Shown here one piece after another: positions 9,451-19,067 of a stretch of 57,462 nt of DNA. A model generated the notes under the pieces. It made no database searches, was not told the origin of the DNA, and saw nothing but the letters and a program-made list of their open reading frames with translations. The stretch lies in NCBI GenBank assembly GCA_005888095.1, contig VBKF01000177.1:1-57462 (forward strand). The letters are read 5' to 3'. Origin of the DNA: Deltaproteobacteria bacterium (GTDB lineage: Bacteria > Desulfobacterota > Binatia > DP-6). Position numbers and translations under genes: made by a program. Numbering within the stretch: the first letter of the stretch is position 1; each line of letters begins with the position of its first letter.

Positions 9451-10923
9451 ATGACACGTCTCGCTGCCGGGTTCGTCACGGCCGTCGCGCTGCTGTCGCC
9501 GTGCGTCGCGCCCGTCACCGCGTCGGCGCAGGTTCCACGTCCGACGATCGAGGGCCCCATCACGGGAGGTCGTGGGACGCCTTTCGTCGCCGCCACCAGC
9601 TTCGACCTGTCCGAGGTCGGTTACGTGCAGGAGGAATATTTCATCTCCGGCACGGCGAGGGCCTTCACCAACGTCGGGCCGCTCGGCGCCGACGGGAAGT
9701 GGACGGTGACCCCCGGCGCGACCGCGCCGTACAAGACCCGCATCCTGGTGCACCGGCCGGCGAAACGGACCCGGTTCCGCGGTACCGTGATCGTCGAGTG
9801 GCTCAACGTGAGCTTCGGGCTCGACGCGGCGCCGGACTGGATCTCCGCCCACACCCAGATGATCCGCGAGGGCATCGCCTGGGTCGGCGTCTCGGCGCAG
9901 TTCATCGGCGTCGAAGGTGGGATGTCGATCCTCGGCAACCCGAGCATCCCGCTCAAGACCGTCGACCCGGTCCGCTACGGGTCGCTGGTCCATCCCGGCG
10001 ACAGCTTCTCCTACGACATCTTCTCGCAGGCGGGAGAGGCCATCCGGCAGCCGTCCGGCCCGAACCCGCTCGCCGACCTGCGCCTGAAGACCGTGATCGC
10101 GACCGGGGAGTCGCAGTCCGCGTTCCGCATGGTGACCTACATCGACGCGATCCACCCGGTCGCGCGCGTCTACGACGGCTTCCTCGTCCACAGCCGAGCC
10201 TCCACCGGCGTGCCGCTCTCCGAAGCGCCCCAGCCGGTGATCCCGGTCCCTTCGCCGACCGTCATTCGCAGCGACCTCGATGTCCCGGTGCTGACCTTCC
10301 AGACGGAGACGGACCTCCTGTTCCTGCAATCGCTCGCCGCGCGCCAGGACGACACCGACCGGCTTCGCCTGTGGGAGGTGGCGGGCACCGCGCATGCCGA
10401 CACGTACTTGATCGTGACCGGGATGAGCGACCTCGGCAAGTCGCCCGACGCGGCGAATCTCGTGCTGACCTCGTCGCCCCTCGGCGTGTTCATCTGCCCG
10501 CGACCCATCAACTCGGGGCCGCAGCACTTCGTCCTGAACGCAGCGATCCGCTGGCTCACTCGCTGGGTCCGGCGCGGCACGCTCCCGCCCAGCGCGCCAC
10601 GCCTCGACGTCGACCCCGGACCGCCGGCGCAGTTCGTCCTCGACGGGCACGGCAACGTGACGGGCGGCATCCGCACGCCCGAGCTCGACGTGCCGATCGC
10701 GACCTTGTCGGGCGGCGGACAGTCGGGCCCCCTCGCCTGCCTGCTCTTCGGCACCACCGCCCCCTTCGACGCGAGCACGCTCGCCACGCTCTACCCCACC
10801 CACGGCGCCTATACCTCGGCGTTCAACCGGGCGGCGCGGCGCGCCGTGCGGGCGGGCTTCGTGATGAAGTCGGATGCGAGGCTGATGGAGCGGGCTGCGG
10901 CGCGCTCGGCTGTGGGGAGATGA
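9451..10923 (+). CDS. Secreted alpha/beta hydrolase domain-containing protein
   Basis: This is a 490-residue exported protein. ATG 9451 gives a clean signal peptide (MTRLAAGFVTAVALL... ending near ASAQ); an in-frame ATG at 9427 would prepend a basic octapeptide and is less likely. The body matches the alpha/beta hydrolase domain family often found as a stand-alone secreted protein in environmental bacteria. Recognisable segments are VIVEWLNVS, the GESQSAFRM nucleophile elbow (Ser near residue 220) and a C-terminal His region. Catalysis is probably ester or amide hydrolysis. Its stop overlaps the ATG of the next gene (ATGA), so the two are likely translationally coupled. Confidence 0.82.
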   Translation: MTRLAAGFVTAVALLSPCVAPVTASAQVPRPTIEGPITGGRGTPFVAATSFDLSEVGYVQEEYFISGTARAFTNVGPLGADGKWTVTPGATAPYKTRILVHRPAKRTRFRGTVIVEWLNVSFGLDAAPDWISAHTQMIREGIAWVGVSAQFIGVEGGMSILGNPSIPLKTVDPVRYGSLVHPGDSFSYDIFSQAGEAIRQPSGPNPLADLRLKTVIATGESQSAFRMVTYIDAIHPVARVYDGFLVHSRASTGVPLSEAPQPVIPVPSPTVIRSDLDVPVLTFQTETDLLFLQSLAARQDDTDRLRLWEVAGTAHADTYLIVTGMSDLGKSPDAANLVLTSSPLGVFICPRPINSGPQHFVLNAAIRWLTRWVRRGTLPPSAPRLDVDPGPPAQFVLDGHGNVTGGIRTPELDVPIATLSGGGQSGPLACLLFGTTAPFDASTLATLYPTHGAYTSAFNRAARRAVRAGFVMKSDARLMERAAARSAVGR

Positions 10924-11507
10924 GGTCCGTCATGACGCTGGCTTGGTTCCCGATCGGCGTGCTGGCGCTGGTGCTTGCGCCCGCCATCGCTCAGGCCACC
11001 TGTACCGACACAGCGGCCGTCGCTGCCACGCGAGCGGAAGGGGACATGCAGTGTCCCTGCGCGACCTCGGCGAATCACGGGCAATACGTCCACTGCGTGG
11101 CCGGCGTGGCGAAGGCAGCGGTCGCGAGCGGCAGCCTGCCCCAGGAGTGCAAGAGCGCCGTCGTCAGGTGCGCGGCGAACTCGACCTGCGGGAAGCCGGG
11201 GTTCGTCACCTGCTGTGTCACCAGGAACAGCGTGACGCGGTGTCACCGCACCAGGAGACTCTGCGACGCGGCGAAGGGCGGCCACATCGGCGCTTGCCCG
11301 AGCTGCTGCGACGCGTGCACGGGAGGATGCCCCACGACGACCACGTCGACGCTGCCCTGCGTCTTCCAAGCCGGCTTCGGGTGCATCCCATCCGGCTGTG
11401 ACCCCGGCTTCGAATGTCTCGCGTTGCAGCCGTTCTCCTGCCAGTGCGTGCCAGTCGGGAGCACGTCGACGTCGCCGCCCCCGGCTGCAGCGCCTGCGGC
11501 GCGGTGA
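10920..11507 (+). CDS. Secreted Cys-rich protein with CPC-H-YV-C module
   Basis: This protein has 195 residues from ATG 10920, or 191 from ATG 10932. A signal peptide ends near AQA. About residues 38-115 form a Cys-rich module: MQCPC, then HGQYVHCV, ECKSAVVRC, STCG and VTCC. The same order of motifs recurs in the N-terminal part of the 51497-53914 hydrolase, so it is a shared extracellular module. The rest has paired cysteines (CPSCCDACTGGC), a short Thr run and a CVFQAGFGCIP segment, suggesting a disulfide-stabilised surface or secreted protein. It overlaps the upstream hydrolase stop by 4 nt. The function is unknown; I recognise no enzyme. Confidence 0.75.
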   Translation: MRSVMTLAWFPIGVLALVLAPAIAQATCTDTAAVAATRAEGDMQCPCATSANHGQYVHCVAGVAKAAVASGSLPQECKSAVVRCAANSTCGKPGFVTCCVTRNSVTRCHRTRRLCDAAKGGHIGACPSCCDACTGGCPTTTTSTLPCVFQAGFGCIPSGCDPGFECLALQPFSCQCVPVGSTSTSPPPAAAPAAR

Positions 11508-11556
11508 GGACGTGCCCGCGACGGCTGGGTCGAGACGTCTTGACCCCAACGCAGAG

Positions 11557-12818
11557 ATGCGATTGACGGGCGGCATGCTCCTCCTCATCCTCATCGCGAT
11601 CCTCCTCACGGCGCCGTCCGCCCGCGGCGACGAGACCTGCATGTCTCCCTACATGCCGAAGATCACCGGCCAGGAGGACTACGTCTACGTCTGGACGCTC
11701 GGGGTCGAGGGCGTGGGCGACGGCTCCGACAAGCTGGTCACCGTCGGCGCCAACCCCAAGGCGCCGAACTACGGCAAGGTCGTGTCCACCGTCTCGGTCG
11801 GCGGCCGGCATGAAGCCCATCACGGCGACTTCACGGACGACCGCCGCTTCTTCTGGGCCGGCGGCCTCGACGACAGCGTGCTCTACGTCTTCGACGTGGC
11901 CGCCGACCCGGCGCACCCGAAGCTCGCCCGGACGATCGACTCCTTCGTCCGCGACTCGGGCGGCGTGGTCGGCCCGCACACCTTCTTCGCCCTGCCCGGC
12001 CGGGTGCTGGTCAGCGCGCTCTCGAACGACCGCGACCAGGGCGGTCGGACGGCGCTCGTCACGTACAACAACGACGGCAAGTTCGTCGAGACCGCGTGGA
12101 TGCCCGACAAGGCCGAGTACGGCTACGACGTCCGCGTGCAGCCGCGCCTGAACCGCATGCTCACCTCGTCCTTCACCGGCCGGCAGAACTACATGCGGGA
12201 CTTCGCCGCGCTGCTCGCCGATCCCGAGGCGATGAAGCACTTCGGGAACACCATGGTCGTGTGGGACTTCCACGCCCGCAAGCCCATCCAGACGCTCGCG
12301 GTGCCGGGCGCGCCGCTCGAGATCCGCTGGGCGCTCCAGCCGCGCCACAACTACGCCTTCACCACCACCGCCCTCACGTCGAAGATCTGGCTGATCGCGC
12401 AGCAGGACGACGGCAGCTTCCGCGCCACGCCGGTGGCGGACATCGCCGACCCCAAGCGGACGCCGCTCCCGGTCGACATCAGCCTCTCGGCCGACGATCG
12501 CTTCCTCTTCGTCGACACCTTCATGGACGGGACGTGCCGCGTCTACGACGTGTCCGACCCGCGGCGGCCGAAGGTCGTCCACGAGCAGAAGATCGGCGCC
12601 CAGCTGAACATGGTGTCGGAGACCTGGGACGGCGAGCGCGTCTACTTCACGTCCTCGCTCCTTGCCAACTGGGACAAGAAGGGCAAGGACAACGAGCAGT
12701 TCCTGACCTGTCACCGCTCTTCCACGTCGACTTCCTCGCCGAAGGGCTCGGACGGCCCCACATCATGCGCTTCGGCCAGGAGCGGTTCTACAAGAACCAG
12801 ATCTTCGAAGGGTCGTGA
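11557..12818 (+). pseudogene. mtoX: Selenium-binding protein 56 / methanethiol oxidase, frame broken near the 3' end
   Basis: SBP56-family proteins are copper-dependent methanethiol oxidases that turn methanethiol into formaldehyde, sulfide and peroxide. From ATG 11557 there is a signal peptide (MRLTGGMLLLILIAILL), then the typical start CMSPYMPKI, a beta-propeller body with GVVGPHTFF, and DISLSADDRFLFVDTF. The frame is lost at about 12706-12712, just after DNEQFL. The family C-terminus resumes in a second frame as LFHVDFLAEG and ERFYKNQIFEGS, with stop at 12818. From what I recall of the family, roughly 25 nt are missing at the junction. The second-frame stop overlaps the GTG of the Sco gene (GTGA), which shows that the resumed frame was the real one. 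It may be a true mutation or an assembly error. Confidence 0.88.
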
Positions 12819-13618
12819 TCCGCGCGGCGCTCGCGGCGCTGGTGGCGCTCGCCGGGCCGGCGGTCGCGGCGGAGGTGGCGGCTCCCGAACGCCTGCGCGG
12901 CGTCGACCCGGCCGCGCTCGGCTACACGTACGCCGTCGGGACCTTCGCCCCGGAGTACGCCCCGCCCGCGCCCGGCTCCTACACGCTCCCGGTCATCCAG
13001 ACCGTGCACGACCACCCGCTCGTCGACGCCGACGGCCGGCCGACGACGCTCTTCACGCTCAAGCGCGGCCGGGTGGCCGTCGTGGCGTTCATCTACACGA
13101 CCTGCATCGACGTCGCCGGCTGCCCGCTCGGCAACGCGGTGCTCGCGCGAATCGACCGCGCGCTCGCCGCCGAGCCGAGCCTCGCGCGGCGGGCACGGCT
13201 CATCACGGTGAGCTTCGACCCCGAGCGCGACACGCCCGCCCGCATGGCTCGGGTGCGCGCGCTCTACCGGCCGTCCGCGTCGTGGCGGTTCCTCACCACC
13301 CGCGGCGACAACGAGCTCCGACCCTTGCTCGAAGACTTCGGTCAGCCGGTCGCCAAGCTCCGCTTCGCCGACGGCCGGTGGAGCGGGCTCTTCCGGCACG
13401 TCCTCAAGGTCTTCCTGCTCGACCGCGAGAACCGCGTCCGCAACATCTACAGCGTGGGATTCCTCGGCCCCGCGCTCGTCCTGAACGACATCCGGACGCT
13501 GGCCGGCGAACCCGCTTCTACTGCTCCGCCGGGGGCAGCCGGCCTCGCTTCTCCGACGATGGCCGCCTCCGCGCGGCGGCATGCAGCAGCGCGCGGCCCG
13601 TCGCCACGACACCGCTGA
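12815..13618 (+). CDS. SCO1/SenC-type copper chaperone
   Basis: This 267-residue exported thioredoxin-fold protein delivers copper, here probably to the methanethiol oxidase encoded just upstream. The N-terminal signal is MIRAALAALVALAGPAVAA. The metal-site cysteines are Cys97 and Cys103 (TTCIDVAGCPL), and the distal His195 lies in FRHVLKVF. The Sco motif is normally CxxxCP, but here the cysteines are five residues apart. The start codon is GTG at 12815, overlapping the SBP56 stop, so translation is coupled. In Hyphomicrobium a SCO1/SenC gene also accompanies mtoX, together with a mauG gene that I do not see here. The last 40 or so residues are low-complexity and overlap a possible minus-strand gene. 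Confidence 0.88.
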   Translation: MIRAALAALVALAGPAVAAEVAAPERLRGVDPAALGYTYAVGTFAPEYAPPAPGSYTLPVIQTVHDHPLVDADGRPTTLFTLKRGRVAVVAFIYTTCIDVAGCPLGNAVLARIDRALAAEPSLARRARLITVSFDPERDTPARMARVRALYRPSASWRFLTTRGDNELRPLLEDFGQPVAKLRFADGRWSGLFRHVLKVFLLDRENRVRNIYSVGFLGPALVLNDIRTLAGEPASTAPPGAAGLASPTMAASARRHAAARGPSPRHR

Positions 13619-13805
13619 AGGCGAGAACCCCGAAGAGGACCGGAAGCGTCACGATGCCGATGACCAGGCGTCCCGCGGCCGGCCACCAGCTCGACGGCAG
13701 ATCGTGATCATCCCTGCTCACGTCCGTCCTCCGTCTCTCCGGCGGCTCAGCCTGCGCCGTCGGTCCAAGCGCGACGCCCCAGGCTACACCCGCCGTCAAG
13801 GCCAT
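13518..13805 (-). CDS. Possible small membrane protein
   Basis: This is a 95-residue frame from ATG 13805. It has a hydrophobic N-terminus like a signal sequence (MALTAGVAWGVALGPTAQA) and a second hydrophobic segment at about residues 45-70 (LVIGIVTLPVLFGVLAFSGVVA), flanked by Arg-rich tails. Its 3' end overlaps 101 nt of the Sco gene on the other strand, in the part of Sco that has no conserved sequence. The real membrane-like composition argues for a gene, but nothing is recognised and it could be chance. Confidence 0.4.
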   Translation of the reverse strand: MALTAGVAWGVALGPTAQAEPPERRRTDVSRDDHDLPSSWWPAAGRLVIGIVTLPVLFGVLAFSGVVATGRALLHAAARRRPSSEKRGRLPPAEQ

Positions 13806-14040
13806 AGGTCCGGATAGGCGCCGTGCGACAAGCGTCGACGTTCCGTCGTGACCGTCGCAAATGTGGCGCTGTGGCGGCGCCGGCGACAGAGCCGGCGGCC
13901 CGGCACACGAATTGAAAGCTTGGGCCCGCGCGCCGGACTCCGCAAGGGAGTTGCTGCAGCAGGTCCACGCTGCCGGGGTCTGGTCCGACCTGCGTGGAAA
14001 ACCCGGTACGACAAGAGAGCTGAGGAAGGCCCCGGTGCGC

Positions 14041-16071
14041 ATGATACGTGTAGCCGTCACCCTGATCGCGACGCTCATTGCCGCCGCCGCAGCGAGCGCT
14101 GCGCCGGGCAGCCTCGACTCGACGTTCGGTGCGGGTGGCAAGACGACCACCTCGTTCGGGACCGGCTCCGCCGACATATACGCACTCGTCCTCCAGCCCG
14201 ACGGGAAGTTGGTTGCGGCCGGATCGGACGTCAGCCAGTCGGCCTTCGCCCTCGTCCGCTACAACGCCAACGGCAGCCTCGATCCGACCTTCGGCATGAG
14301 CGGAACGGCCAGCACCCCGATCGGGATCGACACCTCCGGTGCATCCGCCCTCGTCCTCCAGTCCGACGGGAAGCTGGTCGCCGCGGGCAACGCGTGGAAG
14401 GACAGCGTCGACGCCGACTTCGCGGTCGTCCGCTACAACACCAACGGCAGCCTCGATGCGACGTTCGGCGCAGGCGGCAAGGTCACCACTTCGATCGGCA
14501 GCGACGAGGACGACGCCTACGCGCTCGCCCTCCAGCCCGATGGGAAGCTCGTGGCCGCGGGGGTGACGCTCAACGGTTTCCGCTGGGACTTCGCCCTGGT
14601 TCGCTACAACGCCAACGGCAGCCTCGATACGACCTTCGGCACGGGTGGAACGGTCATCACCTCGATGGGGACCGACGGCACCGGGGCATCCGCGTTGGTG
14701 CTCCAGCCCGACGGGAAGCTGGTCGCGGCGGGCACGACGACGAACGACGGCTCCGCCTACGACTTCACCCTGGTGCGCTACAATGCCAACGGCAGTCTCG
14801 ATGCAACCTTCGGGACGGGCGGCAAGGTCACCACCCCGGTCGGGAGCGGCGGCGACTACGCCGACGCGCTCCTCTTCCAGCCCGACGGGAAGCTCGTGGC
14901 GGCGGGCAACACGCAAGGCAGCGATCGCGACTTCGCCGTCGTCCGCTACAACGCCGACGGGAGCCTCGACGGCAGCTTCGGCACGGGGGGAAAGGTCATC
15001 ACGCCGCTCGGGAGCAGCGATGACGTCGCGTTCTCCCTGGTCCTCCAGCCGGACGGGAAGCTCGTGGCGGGGGGCTACGCAACCAACGGCAGCAACGACG
15101 ACTTTGCCCTCGTCCGCTACCTCGGGCAGGTCTGCGGCGACGCCATCGTGGCGGCACCCGAGCAGTGTGACGCCGGAGCCGCGAATGGCACGGCGAGCTC
15201 CTGCTGCACGGGATCGTGTCAGTTCGCGACCACGGGCACGACCTGCACCGGGGGCCACTGTGACGGCACGGGGGATTGCCTGCCGCCACCGACGACGACC
15301 ATCACCACCACCTCGACAACGACGACCACTGCGCCACCGACCACGACCAGCACCACGACGTCGACGGCGACCAGCACCACCGCCACCTCCACGACGACGA
15401 CCACGACCACCGCGGCGACCGCCACGTCCACGACCTCCACGACCAGTCAACCGACCACCACGACCGGTTCCACCGCGTCCACCACCAGCATCACCGGGAC
15501 GACCACCATCACCTCGACAACGACGATGACTGAACCACCAACCGCCACCAGTTCCACGGAATCGACGACGACGAGCACTACCGCGTCCACGACGAGCACG
15601 ACCGGAACGGCCAGCACCACATCCTCCACGACAACCTCGGCATCGGCGACGACGACCACGAGCTCCTCCAGCACCACGATGGCATCTACTACCACGACGA
15701 GTACGACCACCCTTCCGCACGGTTCCACGACCAGCACCACGCTGCCCTGCCCCGACAGCGATATCGACGGGGTCACTTGTGTGTTGCGAGCGGCCGCGCA
15801 CGCGCCCGAGTGTGCAGGGGATGTGATTCCCGCACCGATCCAGCGCCGAGTCGACCAGGCGACGACCGTCATCAACCGCGGGGCAGCGGCGACGTCTGCC
15901 ACCAAGGAGCGGAAGTTCGTCAGGCAGGCGGCGACGCTCCTGAAGAAGGCCGCTCATCTCACCGGCAGTGCTGGCAGGAGAGGTAAAGTCTCGCCGGCCT
16001 GCTCGGGGACACTCGCCGCCCTGCTGGATGATGGCGGGAACCGCGCCGCGCGATTCGCGGCGACGCTGTAG
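14041..16071 (+). CDS. Secreted delta-60 repeat protein with Thr-rich stalk
   Basis: This 676-residue exported protein starts at ATG 14041 (signal MIRVAVTLIATLIAAAAASAA). Residues from about 20 to 360 hold around seven delta-60 repeats. Each has the pattern GSLDxTFGxGG, a variable stretch, ALVLQPDGKLVAAG and FALVRYNANG, which probably form a beta-propeller-like surface. Then comes a Cys-rich patch with a CGDAIV...EQCDAG motif, like a myxococcal Cys-rich repeat. About 150 residues of nearly pure Thr, Ser and Ala follow, then a basic C-terminal domain with two Cys. The layout resembles an adhesin or surface protein on a possibly O-glycosylated stalk. A second delta-60 protein is at 45038. Function is not known. 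Confidence 0.85.
   Translation: MIRVAVTLIATLIAAAAASAAPGSLDSTFGAGGKTTTSFGTGSADIYALVLQPDGKLVAAGSDVSQSAFALVRYNANGSLDPTFGMSGTASTPIGIDTSGASALVLQSDGKLVAAGNAWKDSVDADFAVVRYNTNGSLDATFGAGGKVTTSIGSDEDDAYALALQPDGKLVAAGVTLNGFRWDFALVRYNANGSLDTTFGTGGTVITSMGTDGTGASALVLQPDGKLVAAGTTTNDGSAYDFTLVRYNANGSLDATFGTGGKVTTPVGSGGDYADALLFQPDGKLVAAGNTQGSDRDFAVVRYNADGSLDGSFGTGGKVITPLGSSDDVAFSLVLQPDGKLVAGGYATNGSNDDFALVRYLGQVCGDAIVAAPEQCDAGAANGTASSCCTGSCQFATTGTTCTGGHCDGTGDCLPPPTTTITTTSTTTTTAPPTTTSTTTSTATSTTATSTTTTTTTAATATSTTSTTSQPTTTTGSTASTTSITGTTTITSTTTMTEPPTATSSTESTTTSTTASTTSTTGTASTTSSTTTSASATTTTSSSSTTMASTTTTSTTTLPHGSTTSTTLPCPDSDIDGVTCVLRAAAHAPECAGDVIPAPIQRRVDQATTVINRGAAATSATKERKFVRQAATLLKKAAHLTGSAGRRGKVSPACSGTLAALLDDGGNRAARFAATL
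15286..15750 (+). repeat. Low-complexity ACC/ACG/TCC tract encoding the Thr/Ser stalk
   Basis: About 460 bp of imperfect triplets encode runs of Thr broken by Ser, Ala and Pro. Codons ACC, ACG and ACA are mixed, so the DNA is degenerate while the protein stays Thr-rich. This points to selection on the peptide and not to a simple slipped-strand repeat. On the minus strand the same tract gives a false Val-rich open frame. Confidence 0.85.
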
Positions 16072-16090
16072 CCAGCGGGCGCGCCGCTCG

Positions 16091-17127
<1,037 letters not shown>

Positions 17128-17131
<4 letters not shown>

Positions 17132-17649
17132 GCCGCCCCCAGCGCCGCGGCGGCGAGGTGGAGCCCGGCGATCGTCTTGCCGTCGACGATCTCGCCGTCG
17201 CGGACCTTCGCGAGCGCCTCGGCGAGCGGGATACGCGCGATCTCCGCAATCGCCTCGTCGGCCTCGTGGGCGGTGCTGCCGTCGGTGAGCCCGCGGGCCA
17301 GGAAGAGGTGGATCCGCTCGTCGCAGAAGCCGGGCGAGGTGAAGATGGTGCCGAGGTGACGGAGCTCGCGCGCCACCACGCCCGTCTCCTCGGTCAGCTC
17401 GCGGGCCGCGCAGACCTCGGGCGGCTCCAGCGCAGAGGCGAGGACGCCGGCCGGCAGCTCCCAGATGTAGCCGCCCGCCGCGTGCCGATACTGGCGGATG
17501 AGCACGACGCGGCCTTGCTCGTCGGCCGCCACCACTGCCGACGCCCCGGGGTGGTGCATCAGCTCGAGGTCGACGGCGACACCGTTGGGGAGCGTCACCC
17601 GCTCGACGCGGAGGTCGACGATCCGTCCCTTGTAGATCTCTCGGACCAT
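17128..17649 (-). CDS. Nudix hydrolase, ADP-ribose pyrophosphatase type
   Basis: This 173-residue housecleaning enzyme probably splits ADP-ribose into AMP and ribose-5-phosphate. The start is ATG 17649 (MVREIYKGRIVDLR). The Nudix box lies at about residues 75-98 (GVLASALEPPE... RELTEETGVV), with the REL-EE-G core intact and one extra residue before the first Glu. The N-terminal beta-strand (RVERVTLPNG) and RQYRHA are typical of the NudF branch. It is the first gene of the operon with ychF. Confidence 0.9.
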
Positions 17650-17675
17650 CCGCCCCGCATACCGGCTGGGGCGAA

Positions 17676-17712
17676 GGAAAAAAAGAGGCGGCTTCCCGCC
17701 GGAGGCCGCCTC
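17676..17712 (-). terminator. Rho-independent terminator after the Cys-rich gene
   Basis: Read on the minus strand, an 8-bp stem (arms 17705-17712 and 17685-17692, GAGGCGGC with GCCGCCTC) is followed at once by a run of seven T residues. It lies 24 nt past the stop of the 17736-18452 gene and isolates it from the Nudix-ychF operon. Confidence 0.85.
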
Positions 17713-17735
17713 GTCGCCGGACCGGAGGAGCCGGC

Positions 17736-18452
17736 TCAGTTGGCGCAGTAGACGGTCCCGTTGTTGTTGTCGGTCGAGGTGCGCAGGCTGTCGCCGTAGT
17801 TGGAGACGGTGGTCGGCGTCAGGCACGGCGGGCAGCCGGTGATGAGGGCGAACTTGTTGGTGTACGACGTCTTGCAGCTGTCCTCGCAGGTCTCCTCCTG
17901 CGTGGCGTCGGTCTTCTCCTTCGAGCGGCTCTCGTGACACTTCATGAGGCAGCCGACGAGCTTCGCGGCGAGACCTCCGAGCTTGCTCTCGCAGAGCGCG
18001 AAGGGAGTGGTGGACGGGACGAACCCCGGGTCATCGCCGCCGAACGGGGTGGTGCCCTCGCAGTAGATCTGGCCGTTGCCGCTGTCGACGACGCCTTTCC
18101 AGATGATCTGGATCGACATCGGGCTCATGCACGACGGCGGGCAGACAGGCGGGACGGTGGTGGTCGCCTTGCCGATCGTCTCGTCGTACTTGCCCTCGCA
18201 GATGTCCTCGCAGCCGTCCTCCGCATCCGCGGTGGCGAGCTTGCCCTTGGCGCGCTGGGCGTGGCAGGCGAAGACGCACTTCACGTACTTGCCAGCGGCC
18301 TTCCCCACCTTGGCCTCGCACTTCTGGGTCACGGTGTCGGGCGGGATGAAGCCGCTGTCGTCCCCGCCGAAGGGGTCACCCGGGGCCGCCCAGGCGACAC
18401 CGACCGCGAACATGATAGCCAGCAGAGCGACGAACACCAATCTTCTTGCCAT
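17736..18452 (-). CDS. Secreted protein of two duplicated Cys-rich domains
   Basis: This 238-residue exported protein has a signal peptide (MARRLVFVALLAIMFAVGVAWA). It then has two copies of one domain of about 105 residues. Each opens with PFGGDD(S/P)GF, then a CE(A/S)K(V/L)G motif, a C-x3-C helix (CVFACHAQR or CLMKCHESR), a C(E)D-C pair (CEDICEGKY or CEDSCKTSY), a CPP-C patch and an end of the form G-Q/V-YC. The Cys positions match between the copies, so each copy probably folds with its own disulfides. The strong ribosome site GGGAGGAG is 2 nt before the ATG. It has its own promoter and terminator, so it is a single-gene unit that is likely well expressed. No known function. Confidence 0.85.
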   Translation of the reverse strand: MARRLVFVALLAIMFAVGVAWAAPGDPFGGDDSGFIPPDTVTQKCEAKVGKAAGKYVKCVFACHAQRAKGKLATADAEDGCEDICEGKYDETIGKATTTVPPVCPPSCMSPMSIQIIWKGVVDSGNGQIYCEGTTPFGGDDPGFVPSTTPFALCESKLGGLAAKLVGCLMKCHESRSKEKTDATQEETCEDSCKTSYTNKFALITGCPPCLTPTTVSNYGDSLRTSTDNNNGTVYCAN

Positions 18453-18492
18453 GTCTCCTCCCTCGTTGGCGCGGGACCATTTCAGCGCGGGC

Positions 18493-18522
18493 TAGATACT
18501 GCCGGAGCACTTGCGCCGTCAA
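18493..18522 (-). promoter_or_regulatory. Sigma-70-type promoter of the duplicated Cys-rich gene
   Basis: On the minus strand the -35 is TTGACG (18522-18517) and the -10 is TATCTA (18498-18493), with an 18-nt spacer. The -10 lies about 40 nt before the ATG at 18452, leaving a short leader that holds the strong GGGAGGAG ribosome site. Confidence 0.65.
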
Positions 18523-18585
18523 GGTAAAATCCGCAGGGCGCCCCGAAGTTGCCTGCCGCCCCCGCCCCGTACTAAAGGCACACCC

Positions 18586-19047
18586 ATGCATCGGCGCAAT
18601 GAAATTGCCCTCACCCCCGAGGAACAACGGCGGTTCCTCCAGGAGTCGCACACGGTCATCCTCTCGACGCTCGATCGGCACGGATACCCCCACTCGGTGG
18701 CGATGTGGTACGTCGTCGATCCCGACGGCACGGTCCTCATGACGACCTTCGCCAAGTCGCAGAAGGCCGTGAACCTGCGCCGCGACCCCCGCTGCTCCCT
18801 GCTGGTGGAGAGCGGGCGGAAGTACGAGGACCTGAAGGGTCTCCTCATCCGCGGGCGCGCCACGCTCGAGCCGGGCACCGAGCGCGTCCTCGACCTCCTC
18901 GAGCGCGTCCACGAGAAGTACAACCGCGGCCCGGCCGCGGGTCTGCGCGACGCGATGCGCCACCAAGCGGCCAAGCGCGTGCTGATCCGGGTGCGTCCCG
19001 AGCGGGTCTCGAGCTGGGACCACGGGAAGCTCGGCGGCGCCTACTGA
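18586..19047 (+). CDS. PPOX-class flavin/F420-dependent oxidoreductase (PNPOx fold)
   Basis: This 153-residue split-barrel protein starts at ATG 18586. The fold signature is the strand pair ILSTLDRHGYPHSVAM near residues 24-40, with LMTTFAKSQKAVNLRRDPR binding the cofactor phosphate and VLIRVRPERVSSWDH near the end. Family members bind FMN, F420 or haem, and the cofactor cannot be settled here. It may act with the LLM oxidoreductase and aldolase genes that follow, but those are separately oriented. Confidence 0.85.
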   Translation: MHRRNEIALTPEEQRRFLQESHTVILSTLDRHGYPHSVAMWYVVDPDGTVLMTTFAKSQKAVNLRRDPRCSLLVESGRKYEDLKGLLIRGRATLEPGTERVLDLLERVHEKYNRGPAAGLRDAMRHQAAKRVLIRVRPERVSSWDHGKLGGAY

Positions 19048-19067
19048 TCGTTCGGTCCGAGGTGGGG

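Noticed and set aside
7345-10803. Long N-terminal extension of the FrhB-like frame on the minus strand
   Set aside because: It is antisense to the GMC and hydrolase genes and has no homology; the real protein begins at 7344.
12700-12720. Programmed frameshift in the SBP56 gene
   Set aside because: No slippery heptamer is visible at the junction, and residues appear to be missing, which points to a deletion or an error.
15286-15750. CRISPR-like or phase-variable repeat
   Set aside because: There are no unit repeats with spacers; it is a degenerate triplet tract coding for Thr and Ser inside a secreted protein.
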